From assembly GCF_004959935.1 (NCBI RefSeq), contig NZ_SMYN01000005.1:124001-188000 (forward strand): 64,000 bases of DNA. The letters are read 5' to 3'. This DNA comes from Falsirhodobacter xinxiangensis (GTDB taxonomy: Bacteria; Pseudomonadota; Alphaproteobacteria; Rhodobacterales; Rhodobacteraceae). Positions 51,499-62,741 of this stretch are shown here, piece by piece; the first letter of the stretch is position 1, and the number at the start of each line of letters is the position of its first letter. A program made the translations under genes and the position numbers. The notes below the pieces were generated by a model that saw only the letters and a program-made list of their open reading frames with translations, did not search any database and was not told the origin of the DNA.

Positions 51499-54018
51499 AT
51501 GACGGATTTCGCCCGCATCACCGCAACGACCACGATGGCGCCCGGCACGCATGGCTGGCGGGCGAAATGCCTGCAAAGGCTGATCCGGCTGGATCTTCCG
51601 GTTCCGGTCACCGTCTCGCTGCCCGTGGTGACGGTGCGGGCGGTGGCACTGGGCCAGCCGCTGGATTGCGCCGCGATCCTTGCCAATTTCGGCCCTGCGC
51701 CGCTGATCTCGGTCCGGCCCAGCCCCGAGAATCCGGAATGGGGTGGCCCCGCGACCGTGCTGAACATCGGCATGAACCGTGCCCGTCATGCCGCACTGGT
51801 CGACACCCACGGGCAGGAGGCTGCGGATCGGCTCTATCTTCGGTTCGTGCAATCCTATGCCATCCACACCGCCCGTCTGGACCCGGATATGTTCGACGAG
51901 TGCAATCTGGACGAGGCCCTGCGCGCATATAGCGACGAGATGGAGGAGCCGTTTCCCCAAGATCCGGCGGTGCAGTTGGCCGAGGTTCTGCGGTCCATGG
52001 CCCGCGCGTGGGAAGGCACCAGTGCGCGGCTTCTGCGTCAGGCCAAGGGCGCGCCGGAACAGGCGGGACTGGGGCTGGTCGTGCAGGCGATGGCGCAGGG
52101 GATCGGGCGGGGGCTGTCCGGGTCGGGGGTGATCCAGTTCGTCGATGGCGCGACCGGGCTGCCGCAGGTCACGGGCCGATACCTGAGCCAGAGCCAGGGA
52201 CGCGATGCGCTGCGCGGGGGGGATGCGATCTTTTTGACGCGCGATCCGCGCGGTCCCTCGCTGGAGGAACTGGCGCCGGGTGTTTTCGACGATCTGATCC
52301 GGCAGGGGGCGGTGTGCCGTCTGAAACTGCGCGAGGAAATGCAGATCGAGTTCACCATCGAGGATGGCCGCCTTGCCGTCATCGATGCGGTGCGGGTGCA
52401 GCGGTCCTCGCGCGCGGCGGTTCGGATCGCGGTGGCGCTGGCCGAGGATGAGGTGATCAGCCGTGGCGATGCGCTCATGCGGATCGAGCCGCGCGCGCTG
52501 TCGGAACTCCTGCACCCGCAGATCGACCCGACCGTTCCCCGTGACCGTTTCGTCAAGGGGATCGCCGCATCCCCCGGCGCGGCGACGGGGCGCGTCGCGT
52601 TCTCCTCGCCCGCCGCGCAGGCGTTTTCGGCGCGGGGCGAGCCCTGCATTCTGGTGCGGCGCGAGACGACACCCGAAGACATCCGCGGCATGCATTCGGC
52701 CTCGGGGGTGCTGACGGAACGGGGGGGGATGACCAGCCACGCGGCGGTGATCGCGCGCGGGCTTGGCGTGCCTTGCGTCGTCGGTGCGTCGGAGATGCGG
52801 CTGGACCTGCGCGAACGCAAGCTGACCGCGCCGGACGGGCGGATCTTTCGCGAAGGCGACATCATCACCGTCGATGGCACTTTGGGCGAGGCGCTGACCG
52901 GACAGGCGGCGATGCTGGCCCCGGCGCTGGACGAGACGTTCCGCACCTTGCTGTCCTGGGCCGATGCGGTGCGCGATATCGGCGTGCGCGCGAATGCCGA
53001 CACCCCGGCAGATGCCGAAGTCGCCCGCCGGTTCGAGGCGCAGGGGATCGGCCTGTGCCGGACCGAGCACATGTTCTTCGACGAAGACCGCCTGGTTGCC
53101 ATGCGCGAGATGATCTTTGCCGACACGCCCACCGACCGTGCGGCGGCGCTGGCGCGTCTTCTGCCGATGCAGCGCGCCGATTTTGTGCGTCTGTTCGAGA
53201 TCATGGAGGGGCTTCCGGTCTGCATCCGCCTGCTGGACCCGCCGCTGCACGAATTCCTGCCGCATTCGCGCGAAGGTCTGCGCGCCGTGGCCGAGGCGCT
53301 GGACCGCCCCCTGTCCGAAGTGACGCGCCGGGCCGAGGCGCTGGCCGAGTTCAACCCGATGCTTGGGATGCGCGGCGTTCGCCTTGGGATCGCACTGCCC
53401 GAGATATACGACATGCAGGCCCGCGCGATCTTCGAGGCGACCATCGCCTGCGCCGAAAAGGGTCTGCATGTGGTGCCCGAGATCATGATCCCGCTGGTCT
53501 CGGCCCGGCGCGAGGTGGAGCTGGTTCGCAGCAGGCTGGAAGCCGTCGCCTCGGCGGTGCGTGCGCGGGGGGCGGCGTTCGACTATCGGCTGGGGGTCAT
53601 GCTGGAAACGCCGCGCGCCGCACTTCGCGCCGGAGAGATCGCGCAGAATGCGACGTTCTTGTCCTTCGGGACCAATGACTTGACGCAGATGACCTATGGC
53701 ATGTCGCGCGACGATGCCGGCAGGTTCATGAACGCCTATGTCCAGCACGAAGTCTTCCCCGAGGATCCTTTCCACGTTCTTGACACGGACGGGGTGGGGG
53801 AGCTGCTTTTGATCGCTGCCGAACGGGGCCGCAAGGCGCGGGGCGACCTGATTCTCTCGATCTGCGGAGAGCACGGAGGCGATCCCGAATCAATCGATTT
53901 CTGTCGCCGTGCAGGATTCGATTACGTTTCCTGCTCGCCTTATAGGGTTCCTCTCGCGCGATTGGCCGCGGCACGTCTTGTGCTCGCCGAAAACGGTAAA
54001 GACGATCTTAAACAATAG
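51499..54018 (+). CDS. Pyruvate phosphate dikinase-like protein with degenerate ATP-grasp domain
   Basis: 839 residues, some 35-50 shorter than standard PPDK. The central phosphohistidine domain is intact (LTERGGMTSHAAVIARGLGVPCVVG, His414) and so is the C-terminal PEP/pyruvate barrel (GLCRTEHMFF, EFNPMLGMRGVRLGI, SFGTNDLTQMTYG, SICGEHGGDPESI, FDYVSCSPYRVPLARLAAA with the active Cys). The N-terminal ATP-grasp domain is changed at several ATP contacts: SVRSGARxSMPGMMDT is replaced by SVRPSPENPEWGGPAT, TGVAFTRDP by SGVIQFVDG, and the D-x-E...QTR motif by QIE...DAV (Gln282, Asp296, Val298). It may transfer phosphate from PEP without using ATP. Last gene of the glyQ cluster. Confidence 0.8.
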   Translation: MTDFARITATTTMAPGTHGWRAKCLQRLIRLDLPVPVTVSLPVVTVRAVALGQPLDCAAILANFGPAPLISVRPSPENPEWGGPATVLNIGMNRARHAALVDTHGQEAADRLYLRFVQSYAIHTARLDPDMFDECNLDEALRAYSDEMEEPFPQDPAVQLAEVLRSMARAWEGTSARLLRQAKGAPEQAGLGLVVQAMAQGIGRGLSGSGVIQFVDGATGLPQVTGRYLSQSQGRDALRGGDAIFLTRDPRGPSLEELAPGVFDDLIRQGAVCRLKLREEMQIEFTIEDGRLAVIDAVRVQRSSRAAVRIAVALAEDEVISRGDALMRIEPRALSELLHPQIDPTVPRDRFVKGIAASPGAATGRVAFSSPAAQAFSARGEPCILVRRETTPEDIRGMHSASGVLTERGGMTSHAAVIARGLGVPCVVGASEMRLDLRERKLTAPDGRIFREGDIITVDGTLGEALTGQAAMLAPALDETFRTLLSWADAVRDIGVRANADTPADAEVARRFEAQGIGLCRTEHMFFDEDRLVAMREMIFADTPTDRAAALARLLPMQRADFVRLFEIMEGLPVCIRLLDPPLHEFLPHSREGLRAVAEALDRPLSEVTRRAEALAEFNPMLGMRGVRLGIALPEIYDMQARAIFEATIACAEKGLHVVPEIMIPLVSARREVELVRSRLEAVASAVRARGAAFDYRLGVMLETPRAALRAGEIAQNATFLSFGTNDLTQMTYGMSRDDAGRFMNAYVQHEVFPEDPFHVLDTDGVGELLLIAAERGRKARGDLILSICGEHGGDPESIDFCRRAGFDYVSCSPYRVPLARLAAARLVLAENGKDDLKQ

Positions 54019-54059
54019 GTTATGCGACACAACCTATGCGCGAAGCGGCGGTTCTTCGC
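54015..54059. other. Two adjacent hairpins after the PPDK-like gene
   Basis: ATAGGTT (54015-54021) / AACCTAT (54031-54037) with a 9-nt loop, then GCGAAG (54040-54045) / CTTCGC (54054-54059) with an 8-nt loop. The first includes the stop codon. Neither has a U-tract. The 186-bp gap (54019-54204) is less GC-rich than its surroundings and otherwise shows no gene. Confidence 0.4.
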
Positions 54060-54204
54060 CTAAAAACGTCATCCATTATGTCGTATTCATGACGGAAGGT
54101 GGACTTGGCCCGCGGTTTCGGGTTACTCGGTCCGCCGTCGCGGTGATCCTGGGCCAAGGCTGATCCCGGTCGCGCGGCGATGGAAACGACCGGGAACAAT
54201 AGTC

Positions 54205-54861
54205 ATGCGCTTGCTTATGTGCTGGGCAAGCAGCGCTTTCGCGTTGCTTGTTGGCGGAGCGGCGCTCGCCGATGTCACGGTGAGCCAGTCCAACGCCCCG
54301 ACCGAAGAGGTCGGACCACAGATTTCGGCCCTGTTGGGCCAAGAGCGGGATGCCCGCGCCGCGCTGCCCGATGTGGCGGCACCCGAACAGGCCAAGGATG
54401 CGCCCCCGGCGCGGCCCGTTCTGATCAAATACGATGCCAAATGGGTTTCGGCGCAATCGCCGGACGTGGCCCGCAACGAGGAATGGCGCTGCCTTGCCGA
54501 AGCACTTTACTTCGAAGCGCGGGGCGAGACGGTGCGCGGCCAGTTCGCGGTGGCCGAGGTCATTCTGAACCGGGTGGACAGCCCCTCCTATCCGCGCACG
54601 ATCTGCGGCGTGGTGAAACAGGGGGCCAGCGGGCCGGGGTGCCAGTTCTCCTATGCCTGCGACGGCAAGCCCGAGACGATCACCGAGACGCGCGCCTTCA
54701 CCCGTGCGGGCAAGATCGCCGCGATCATGTTGTCGGGCGCGCCGCGTGGTCTGACCTCGGGTGCGACGCATTTCCACACGAATGCGGTCAATCCGCACTG
54801 GGCCAGCCGTCTGCCGCGCACCGCGACCATCGGCGCGCATCTGTTCTATCGCCAAGGCTGA
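54205..54861 (+). CDS. Cell wall hydrolase, SleB family
   Basis: 218 residues. N-terminal signal (LLMCWASSAFALLVGGAALA-DV), a linker, then the SleB/Hydrolase_2 domain from about residue 90: EEWRCLAEALYFEARGETVRGQFAVAEVILNRVDSP, ICGVVKQGASGPGCQFSYACDG and ATHFHTNAVNPHWA. The Glu in YFEARGE is the expected catalytic acid of these lytic-transglycosylase-like enzymes that cut peptidoglycan. In non-sporulating proteobacteria the role is wall remodelling. Stands alone, 56 bp before folB. Confidence 0.9.
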   Translation: MRLLMCWASSAFALLVGGAALADVTVSQSNAPTEEVGPQISALLGQERDARAALPDVAAPEQAKDAPPARPVLIKYDAKWVSAQSPDVARNEEWRCLAEALYFEARGETVRGQFAVAEVILNRVDSPSYPRTICGVVKQGASGPGCQFSYACDGKPETITETRAFTRAGKIAAIMLSGAPRGLTSGATHFHTNAVNPHWASRLPRTATIGAHLFYRQG

Positions 54862-54917
54862 CTTGCGCGGGGCGGCAGGGTTTGGCATTCCGGTGCCAGA
54901 GCCTTGCCGGAGCCGCC

Positions 54918-55676
54918 ATGTCCCCGATCCCCGACCGCATCTTTCTGCACGATCACGTCGTCGAGGTGGAGATCGGGGCGTTCCAGCTTGAACGCGGGCT
55001 TTTGCAGCGCATCCGGTTCAATGTGGACGTCGATATCGCGCCGCCCGCCGGGCCGCTGGACGACGATGTGGACCGCATCCTGTCCTATGACCGCATCCAC
55101 GAAGCGATCGGGGCCGAACTTGCGGCCGGGCGCCTGAACCTGCTGGAAACGCTGGCCGAGAATATTGCGCGCCGCATCCTTGCCGCGCCGCAGGCGCTGG
55201 CGGTCACGGTGCGGATCGAAAAGCTGGATCGCGGCCCCTTCGTGCTGGGGGTGGAGATCCGCCGCAGCCGCGAACAGGTGGCCCCGCTGGACAGCGACCC
55301 CATCCGCCCGCGCATCGTCATGGCCGGGGCAGAGCCGCAGCCAGGGACCATCATCTGCCCCGTCGCGACCGCCACCCTGCACAGCGAGGTGCCGGAGAAC
55401 CAGCGCCGCATCGATCTGCTGGCGCTGGATCAGGCCGCCTGGGCGCTGGCCGGCGCGGAAATCACCGTCGCCGCGACCCGGACCGAGATCGACTGGGCCA
55501 TGCGGCGCGGCGGGATCGTGGCTTGGGCGCCCTCGCGCATGGTGCTGGACGCCGTGCAGGGACCGGCGACGACCGACCCCGAGGCGCTGGCGCAATGGCT
55601 GGCGGCCGAGCTTGGGGCGGATCACGGCGGTATTTCATCGCAGGCGGGAAGCCGCGTGCTGCCGCCGACCGCATGA
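54918..55676 (+). CDS. folB: Dihydroneopterin aldolase with C-terminal extension
   Basis: 252 residues, about twice the usual length. Residues 1-118 match FolB: IFLHDHVVEVEIGAFQLERGLLQRIRFNVDVDI with the conserved Glu, ILSYDRIHEAI with the Tyr, LLETLAENIARRIL, and VRIEKLDRGPFVLGVEIRRSR with the Lys. The remaining ~134 residues (about 119-252) form an extra domain I do not recognise, with PENQRRIDLLALDQAAWALAGAE and MVLDAVQGPATTDPEALAQWLAAELG. FolB converts dihydroneopterin to 6-hydroxymethyl-dihydropterin, the precursor of the FolP substrate; folP follows 37 bp downstream. ATG at 54918 chosen because the fold starts here. Confidence 0.88.
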   Translation: MSPIPDRIFLHDHVVEVEIGAFQLERGLLQRIRFNVDVDIAPPAGPLDDDVDRILSYDRIHEAIGAELAAGRLNLLETLAENIARRILAAPQALAVTVRIEKLDRGPFVLGVEIRRSREQVAPLDSDPIRPRIVMAGAEPQPGTIICPVATATLHSEVPENQRRIDLLALDQAAWALAGAEITVAATRTEIDWAMRRGGIVAWAPSRMVLDAVQGPATTDPEALAQWLAAELGADHGGISSQAGSRVLPPTA

Positions 55677-55713
55677 CTTGCCATCGCCCTCGGGGCAGGG
55701 CAAATCAGGCGGC

Positions 55714-56718
55714 ATGATCTATTACCGCCCTATCGCCATGACGGACCCCGCCCGCCCCGACACTTCGCGCAGGCTGGCCGGCGGCTGGTGCTGGTTCGAC
55801 CGGGCCGAGGCGATCGGGCGCGACGGCAGCAGCCGCATCGTCCATGTCGATGAAATCCCCCCGCGCGTTCTGGACCGCCTGACTGCACCGCGTGCCGATG
55901 TCGCGAGGCTGGCGATGGACATGCCGCGCCTGATGGCCGTCGTGAACGTGACGCCGGACAGCTTTTCCGACGGCGGGCGTTTCCGGGGGCTGGAGGATGC
56001 GGTGGCCGGATGCGAGGCTGCAGTGTCCGATGGTGCCGACATGCTGGACATCGGCGGTGAAAGCACCCGCCCCGGAGCCGAGACGGTGGACGAGACCGAA
56101 GAGGTCGCCCGCGTCGCGCCCTTGATCCACGCGCTGCGCGCCGGGTCGCGGGTTCCGATCTCTGTCGATACGCGCAAGGCGCGGGTGGCGGATGCGGCGG
56201 TGCAGGCGGGGGCCGATCTGGTCAATGACGTGTCGGCGATGCTGTATGATCCGGCCATGGCGGCGGTTGCCGCAGGTTCGGGGCGGGCGATCTGCCTGAT
56301 GCATTCGCAGGGCGGGCCGCGCGACATGCAGATCAATCCCAGCTATGAGAACGTGCTTCTGGACGTCTATGACCATCTGGAGGACCGCATCGCGGCGGCC
56401 GAGGCGGCGGGCATCGACCGCGCCCGCATCGTCGTCGATCCGGGCATCGGCTTTGGCAAGACGCTGGCGCATAACCTTGCCTTGATCCGCGGGCTGTCGC
56501 TGTTCCATGGTCTTGGCTGTGCGGTCCTGCTGGGCGTGTCGCGCAAGCGGTTCATCGGCACGGTCGGCCGGGCCGAGGATGCGGCGGCGCGGATGCCCGG
56601 GTCGATCGCCGTGGCACTGGCGGGCGTGGCGCAGGGCGTGCAGATCCTGCGCGTGCATGACGTGGCCGAGACGCGGCAGGCGCTGAGCCTGTGGCAAGCC
56701 TCGACCCTTGGAGTATGA
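55714..56718 (+). CDS. folP: Dihydropteroate synthase
   Basis: 334 residues. It joins 4-aminobenzoate to the pterin in folate synthesis and is the sulfonamide target. The TIM barrel begins near residue 70: [87 protein letters not shown] and [11 protein letters not shown]. About 65 N-terminal residues precede it, more than in the shortest FolP proteins. The gene ends 1 bp before the glmM ATG. Confidence 0.96.
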   Translation: MIYYRPIAMTDPARPDTSRRLAGGWCWFDRAEAIGRDGSSRIVHVDEIPPRVLDRLTAPRADVARLAMDMPRLMAVVNVTPDSFSDGGRFRGLEDAVAGCEAAVSDGADMLDIGGESTRPGAETVDETEEVARVAPLIHALRAGSRVPISVDTRKARVADAAVQAGADLVNDVSAMLYDPAMAAVAAGSGRAICLMHSQGGPRDMQINPSYENVLLDVYDHLEDRIAAAEAAGIDRARIVVDPGIGFGKTLAHNLALIRGLSLFHGLGCAVLLGVSRKRFIGTVGRAEDAAARMPGSIAVALAGVAQGVQILRVHDVAETRQALSLWQASTLGV

Positions 56719-56719
56719 G

Positions 56720-58063
56720 ATGACACGGAAGCTTTTCGGCACCGACGGGGTGCGCGGCACCGCCAATACCGCCCCCATGACGGCCGAGGTCGCGCTGCGC
56801 CTTGGGCTGGCGGCGGGCAAGTTCTTTTCGCGCCACACCGGCGCGCGGCGGGTGGTCATCGGCAAGGACACGCGGCTGTCGGGCTATATGCTGGAAAACG
56901 CGCTGACGGCGGGGCTGACATCCATGGGGATGAACGTACTGCTGCTTGGCCCGGTGCCGACGCCGGCGGTCGGGTTCCTGACGCGGTCGATGCGGGCGGA
57001 TCTGGGGGTCATGATCTCGGCCAGCCACAACCCGCATCACGACAACGGCATCAAGTTCTTCGGCCCCGACGGCTTCAAACTGTCCGACGCCGCCGAGGCA
57101 GAGATCGAGGCGCTGCTGGGTGCCGAGATCGCGCTGGCCGCCCCGGCCGAGATCGGGCGCGCCAAGCGGATCGAGGATGGGCGCGGTCGGTATCAGGAAT
57201 ATGCCAAGACGACCTTCCCCCAAGGGCTGCGACTGGACGGTCTGAAGGTGGTGATCGACTGCGCCAACGGGGCCGCCTATCGCGCCGCCCCCGAGGTGCT
57301 GTGGGAACTTGGGGCCGAGGTGATCCCGGTCGGCACCGCGCCGAACGGCAAGAACATCAACCTTGGCTGCGGGTCCACCCATCCCGAAGCGGCGGCCGAG
57401 GCGGTGGTTGCGCATGGCGCCGATGTGGGCATCACGCTGGACGGCGATGCGGACCGGGTGATGATCCTGGATCAGAACGGGCGCGTTGCGGACGGCGATC
57501 AGATCATGGCGCTTCTGGCGGCCCGCTGGGCGGATGAGGGCAAGCTGAAGGGCGGGGCGCTGGTTGCGACCGTCATGTCGAACCTTGGGCTGGAGCGGTT
57601 CCTGCAGGGGCGCGGTTTGCGGCTGGAGCGGACGCCGGTGGGCGATCGCTATGTGGTCGAGCGGATGCGCGAGGGGGGCTTCAACCTTGGCGGCGAGCAG
57701 TCGGGCCATATCGTGATGACCGATTACACCACCACCGGCGATGGGCTGGTGGCCGGCCTGCAATTCCTGGCCGAGATGGCGCGCTCGGGGCGGGCGGCGT
57801 CCGAACTGGTGCAAAGCTTTGAAACGGTGCCGCAGATGCTGAAGAACGTGCGCTATGCCGCCGGGCAGGAGCCGCTGGCCGATCCGCGCGTGCAGAAAGC
57901 CGTCGCGGGGGCCGAGGCACAGCTTGCGGGCAGCGGTCGCCTGCTGATCCGCAAGTCGGGGACCGAGCCGTTGATCCGCGTCATGGCGGAAGCGGAAGAT
58001 CCTGCGATCCTTGAAGCGGCCGTGGGTTCGGTGGTCGCGGCCATTCAGGACGCGACCGCCTGA
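56720..58063 (+). CDS. glmM: Phosphoglucosamine mutase
   Basis: 447 residues. It interconverts glucosamine-6- and -1-phosphate for UDP-GlcNAc, peptidoglycan and LPS. Motifs: [13 protein letters not shown], the phospho-Ser loop [20 protein letters not shown], metal loop [11 protein letters not shown], sugar loop [10 protein letters not shown] and phosphate loop [15 protein letters not shown] at 56720, next to the folP stop; folP-glmM order is a widespread arrangement. Confidence 0.97.
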   Translation: MTRKLFGTDGVRGTANTAPMTAEVALRLGLAAGKFFSRHTGARRVVIGKDTRLSGYMLENALTAGLTSMGMNVLLLGPVPTPAVGFLTRSMRADLGVMISASHNPHHDNGIKFFGPDGFKLSDAAEAEIEALLGAEIALAAPAEIGRAKRIEDGRGRYQEYAKTTFPQGLRLDGLKVVIDCANGAAYRAAPEVLWELGAEVIPVGTAPNGKNINLGCGSTHPEAAAEAVVAHGADVGITLDGDADRVMILDQNGRVADGDQIMALLAARWADEGKLKGGALVATVMSNLGLERFLQGRGLRLERTPVGDRYVVERMREGGFNLGGEQSGHIVMTDYTTTGDGLVAGLQFLAEMARSGRAASELVQSFETVPQMLKNVRYAAGQEPLADPRVQKAVAGAEAQLAGSGRLLIRKSGTEPLIRVMAEAEDPAILEAAVGSVVAAIQDATA

Positions 58064-58116
58064 GGGAACATCGCAGCGGGGCTTGGCGTTGGGATGGCGT
58101 TGCAGGAGGAAGACAG

Positions 58117-58215
58117 ATGATCCAGCTCTTTGCCATTCTGATAGTTGCGGCCATCGGCATCGCCGCGATAAGCGAAAAACGGCCCATTCCCGTCCGGGCC
58201 GTCGCGCGAAAGTAG
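58117..58215 (+). CDS. 32-residue hydrophobic small protein
   Basis: Translation MIQLFAILIVAAIGIAAISE followed by KRPIPVRAVARK. One membrane helix (residues about 4-18) and a basic tail, so the tail should stay in the cytoplasm. AGGAGG (58104-58109) stands 7 nt before the ATG, the best ribosome site in the area. It follows glmM by 53 bp on the same strand. No family recognised. A strong start signal, sensible topology and clean stop make it a likely real gene; conservation needs checking. Confidence 0.6.
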   Translation: MIQLFAILIVAAIGIAAISEKRPIPVRAVARK

Positions 58216-58265
58216 AGCGGCAAAGGCGGCCAGCGTGATACCATCTCCTGATGGGAGGTGATCGC

Positions 58266-60397
<2,132 letters not shown>

Positions 60398-60401
<4 letters not shown>

Positions 60402-60853
60402 TCGATCTGGACGATACCGACCGCGCGATCCTTCGGGCGATGGCGCAGGACGCGACGCAGTCGGCGGGTGCCTTGGGCCGACGGATCGGCCTGTCGCAGC
60501 CCGCAACATGGCGACGCATCAAACGGCTGGAGGATGCCGGCGTCATCGCCGGCCGGCGCGTGGTGATGGACCGCGAGGCGCTGGGCTTCGGCGTGACGGT
60601 GTTTCTGGGGATCAAGCTGGCCACCAAGGGCCGCGTGAGCCTTGAGGATTTCGAGCGGGCGGCGACCGCGATCCCGGAGGTGCAGATCGTCCAGCACGTC
60701 CTTGGCCTGTTCGATTACCGTCTGCGGGTCGTCGCCCGCGACATCGCGGATTTCGAACGGGTGCTGCGGCGGCGGATCATGACGCTGCCGGGCGTGGGGC
60801 AGGTGGAGGCGAACGTGCTGCTGACCGAGGAACGCCGCCCGGGACCTATTTGA
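60398..60853 (+). CDS. Lrp/AsnC-family regulator 2
   Basis: 151 residues, the same length and domain plan as its neighbour (LDDTDRAILRAMAQDATQSAGALGRRIGLSQPATWRRIKRLEDAGVIA, then EVQIVQHVLGLFDYRLRVVARDIADFERVL). The start is a TTG at 60398, overlapping the stop of regulator 1; no ATG lies near and the HTH begins four residues later. The pair probably arose by duplication and may form mixed oligomers. The end overlaps the convergent UbiH-like gene by 8 bp. Confidence 0.9.
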
Positions 60854-62006
60854 CGCCCAAGCCCGCGCGCATCAGACCCCGGCGGACGGGGGCGGCGGAA
60901 TACATCACGTCCAGCGCCTTGGCCCGCAGATCGCGCATCAGCGGTGCCGACAGCATCGACGCGCGGTTCAGCGCCTCGATCCCGCGGGCGCGCAGGGCGA
61001 TGTCGGCATGGCGGCGGCGGTGATAGGTCTCCAGCATCTTCGAATCGCCGGTGGGGCCGAGTTCCAGCAGCAGGGCGATGTCGGCAAGGCTCATGTTCAA
61101 CCCCTGCGCGCCGATGGGGGGCAGGACATGCGCGGCCTCGGCGATCAGGGCGGTGCGCTGGCCGGACATGCGGGTCGCGGTCTGCAGGATGATCGGCCAG
61201 ACCGCGATGGGCGAGGCCAGCGTCAGATCGCCCAAGATCCCGCAGGACCGCTCGTTCATGGCGGCCTCGAAATCGGGGGCAGGCAGGGCGCGCAGACGTT
61301 CGACCTCCGGCCCCGTCTCCATCCAGACGATGGCGGAGGCGTTCTGGCTGGGCAGCGGCACCAGCGTGAACGGGCCGCCGGTGCGATGCACCTCGGTCGA
61401 GACGTTGTTGTGCGGGATCGGATGCGTGACGCTGAAGGCCAGCGCCTTCTGCCCGAAGCGCGTTACCCGCGTGCCGATGCCCGCCTGTTCGCGCACGGGG
61501 CTGCTGCGGCCATCCGCGCCCACGACCAGCCTTGCGGTGATCGTCTGCCCGTCGGTCAGGGTCACGCGGGCCTCGGCCTCGCGCGTCAGCAGGCGGGCGG
61601 TGCCGGTGCCGGGCAGGAAGCGGACATTGGGCAGTTCTGCCAGCCGCGCAACCATTTCGCGCCGCAGGAGCCAGTTGGGAAGGTTCCAGCCAAAGGGCTG
61701 GTCCGAGATTTCGGCGGCGTCGAATTCCTTGACCAGACGCGGCTCGGGCCGCGCGCCACCGGCATCGACGATCCGCATGACCTGCAAGGGCGCGGCCTGC
61801 GGGAACAGCCGGTCCCACAGCCCCGCCGCCTGAAGCACGGGGATCGAGGGTTGCAAAAAGGCGGTCGAACGTTGGTCCGCACCCGGCCCCTGTTCGGTGA
61901 CGGGCGGGGCGGGATCGACGCAGACGACCTCGTATCCCGCGCTGCCGAAGGCCGCCGCCGCCGTCAGCCCCGCGACCCCGCCGCCCGAGATGAGAATATC
62001 CGTCAC
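60846..62006 (-). CDS. UbiH/Coq6-family FAD-dependent monooxygenase
   Basis: 386 residues. FAD site ILISGGGVAGLTAAAAFGSAGYEVVCVDP at the N-terminus, the middle VVGADGRSSPVREQAG motif, and the second FAD motif GQRTALIAEAAHVLPPIGAQGLNMSLADIALL (equivalent of GDAAHxxxPxxGQGxN). This is the aromatic-ring hydroxylase family that hydroxylates ubiquinone precursors; the exact carbon (UbiH, UbiF, UbiI or UbiL) cannot be told. The start overlaps the stop of the upstream HAD gene by four bases. Confidence 0.88.
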   Translation of the reverse strand: MTDILISGGGVAGLTAAAAFGSAGYEVVCVDPAPPVTEQGPGADQRSTAFLQPSIPVLQAAGLWDRLFPQAAPLQVMRIVDAGGARPEPRLVKEFDAAEISDQPFGWNLPNWLLRREMVARLAELPNVRFLPGTGTARLLTREAEARVTLTDGQTITARLVVGADGRSSPVREQAGIGTRVTRFGQKALAFSVTHPIPHNNVSTEVHRTGGPFTLVPLPSQNASAIVWMETGPEVERLRALPAPDFEAAMNERSCGILGDLTLASPIAVWPIILQTATRMSGQRTALIAEAAHVLPPIGAQGLNMSLADIALLLELGPTGDSKMLETYHRRRHADIALRARGIEALNRASMLSAPLMRDLRAKALDVMYSAAPVRRGLMRAGLGVK

Positions 62007-62650
62007 GGCAGCACCTTCGTCAGAAAGCCCGCCAGATCGGCGGTGTGGTGATGGATGTGCCCCGCGGGTTCGGGATCGTCCGCAACATGCACCGTCTGCA
62101 TGCCCATCGCGTGGGGAACGGCAAGGTTGCGGGTGTCATCCTCGAACATCGCGCCGATGCTGGGGTCGATCCCGGCAAGGGCGAAGACCGTCTCGAACGC
62201 CTCGCGCGCGGGTTTGGAACGGTAATTGGCGTTCTCAACCCCGTAAATTCCGTCGAACAGCCCCGACAGTCCCCGCGCCGCCAGCACCCGCTCCGCATAG
62301 GGAGCCGATCCGTTGGTATAGACGAAGCGCCGCCCCGGCAGCGCGCGGATCGCCCCGGCCAGTGCCGCGTCCGGTTGCAGATGCGCTAGCGAGATGTCGT
62401 GGACGTGATCCAGATAGGGCACCGGGTCGATCCCATGTTCCGCGATCAGCCCCGCCAGCGTGGTGCCATGCAGGTTCCAGTAGCGCAGCCGCATCTGGTC
62501 CGCCTCGTCGCGCCCCAGCGACAGGGCCTCCATCACCCAGTCGGTCATCCGCGTGGACACCTGATCGAACAGCCGCGCCGAGGGGTGGTAGAGCGTATTG
62601 TCCAGATCGAAGACCCAGGCGCGAACGTGATGGAAACCGACCGATTGCAT
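62003..62650 (-). CDS. HAD-IA hydrolase, pyrimidine 5'-nucleotidase type
   Basis: 215 residues. HAD motif I VFDLDNTLYHP (catalytic Asp), motif II FVYTNGS, motif III lysine in YRSKPAREAFE and motif IV MFEDDTRNL are all present. The YHPSARLFDQVSTRMTDWV start with LRYWNLHGTTLAGL resembles the pyrimidine 5'-nucleotidases (SDT1/SSM1 type) that dephosphorylate UMP and CMP. Translationally coupled to the monooxygenase gene (ATGA). Confidence 0.88.
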   Translation of the reverse strand: MQSVGFHHVRAWVFDLDNTLYHPSARLFDQVSTRMTDWVMEALSLGRDEADQMRLRYWNLHGTTLAGLIAEHGIDPVPYLDHVHDISLAHLQPDAALAGAIRALPGRRFVYTNGSAPYAERVLAARGLSGLFDGIYGVENANYRSKPAREAFETVFALAGIDPSIGAMFEDDTRNLAVPHAMGMQTVHVADDPEPAGHIHHHTADLAGFLTKVLP

Positions 62651-62741
62651 GGTGGGACAATATCGCCACTGGCGGATGCGGGCAATCCTGTTGCAGTGAC
62701 GCGCAAACCGCGCAAAGTATGACGCCGGAGAAGGGGACGCG

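Noticed and set aside
49063-53874. A 1603-codon open frame on the minus strand opposite glyS and the PPDK-like gene
   Set aside because: It is antisense to two clearly recognisable plus-strand genes, has no family motifs and the Arg/His/Gln-rich composition typical of GC-rich antisense frames.
54019-54204. A possible small RNA or gene in the gap after the PPDK-like gene
   Set aside because: Two short hairpins exist, but there is no promoter-terminator pair and no ORF with a ribosome site apart from the SleB gene.
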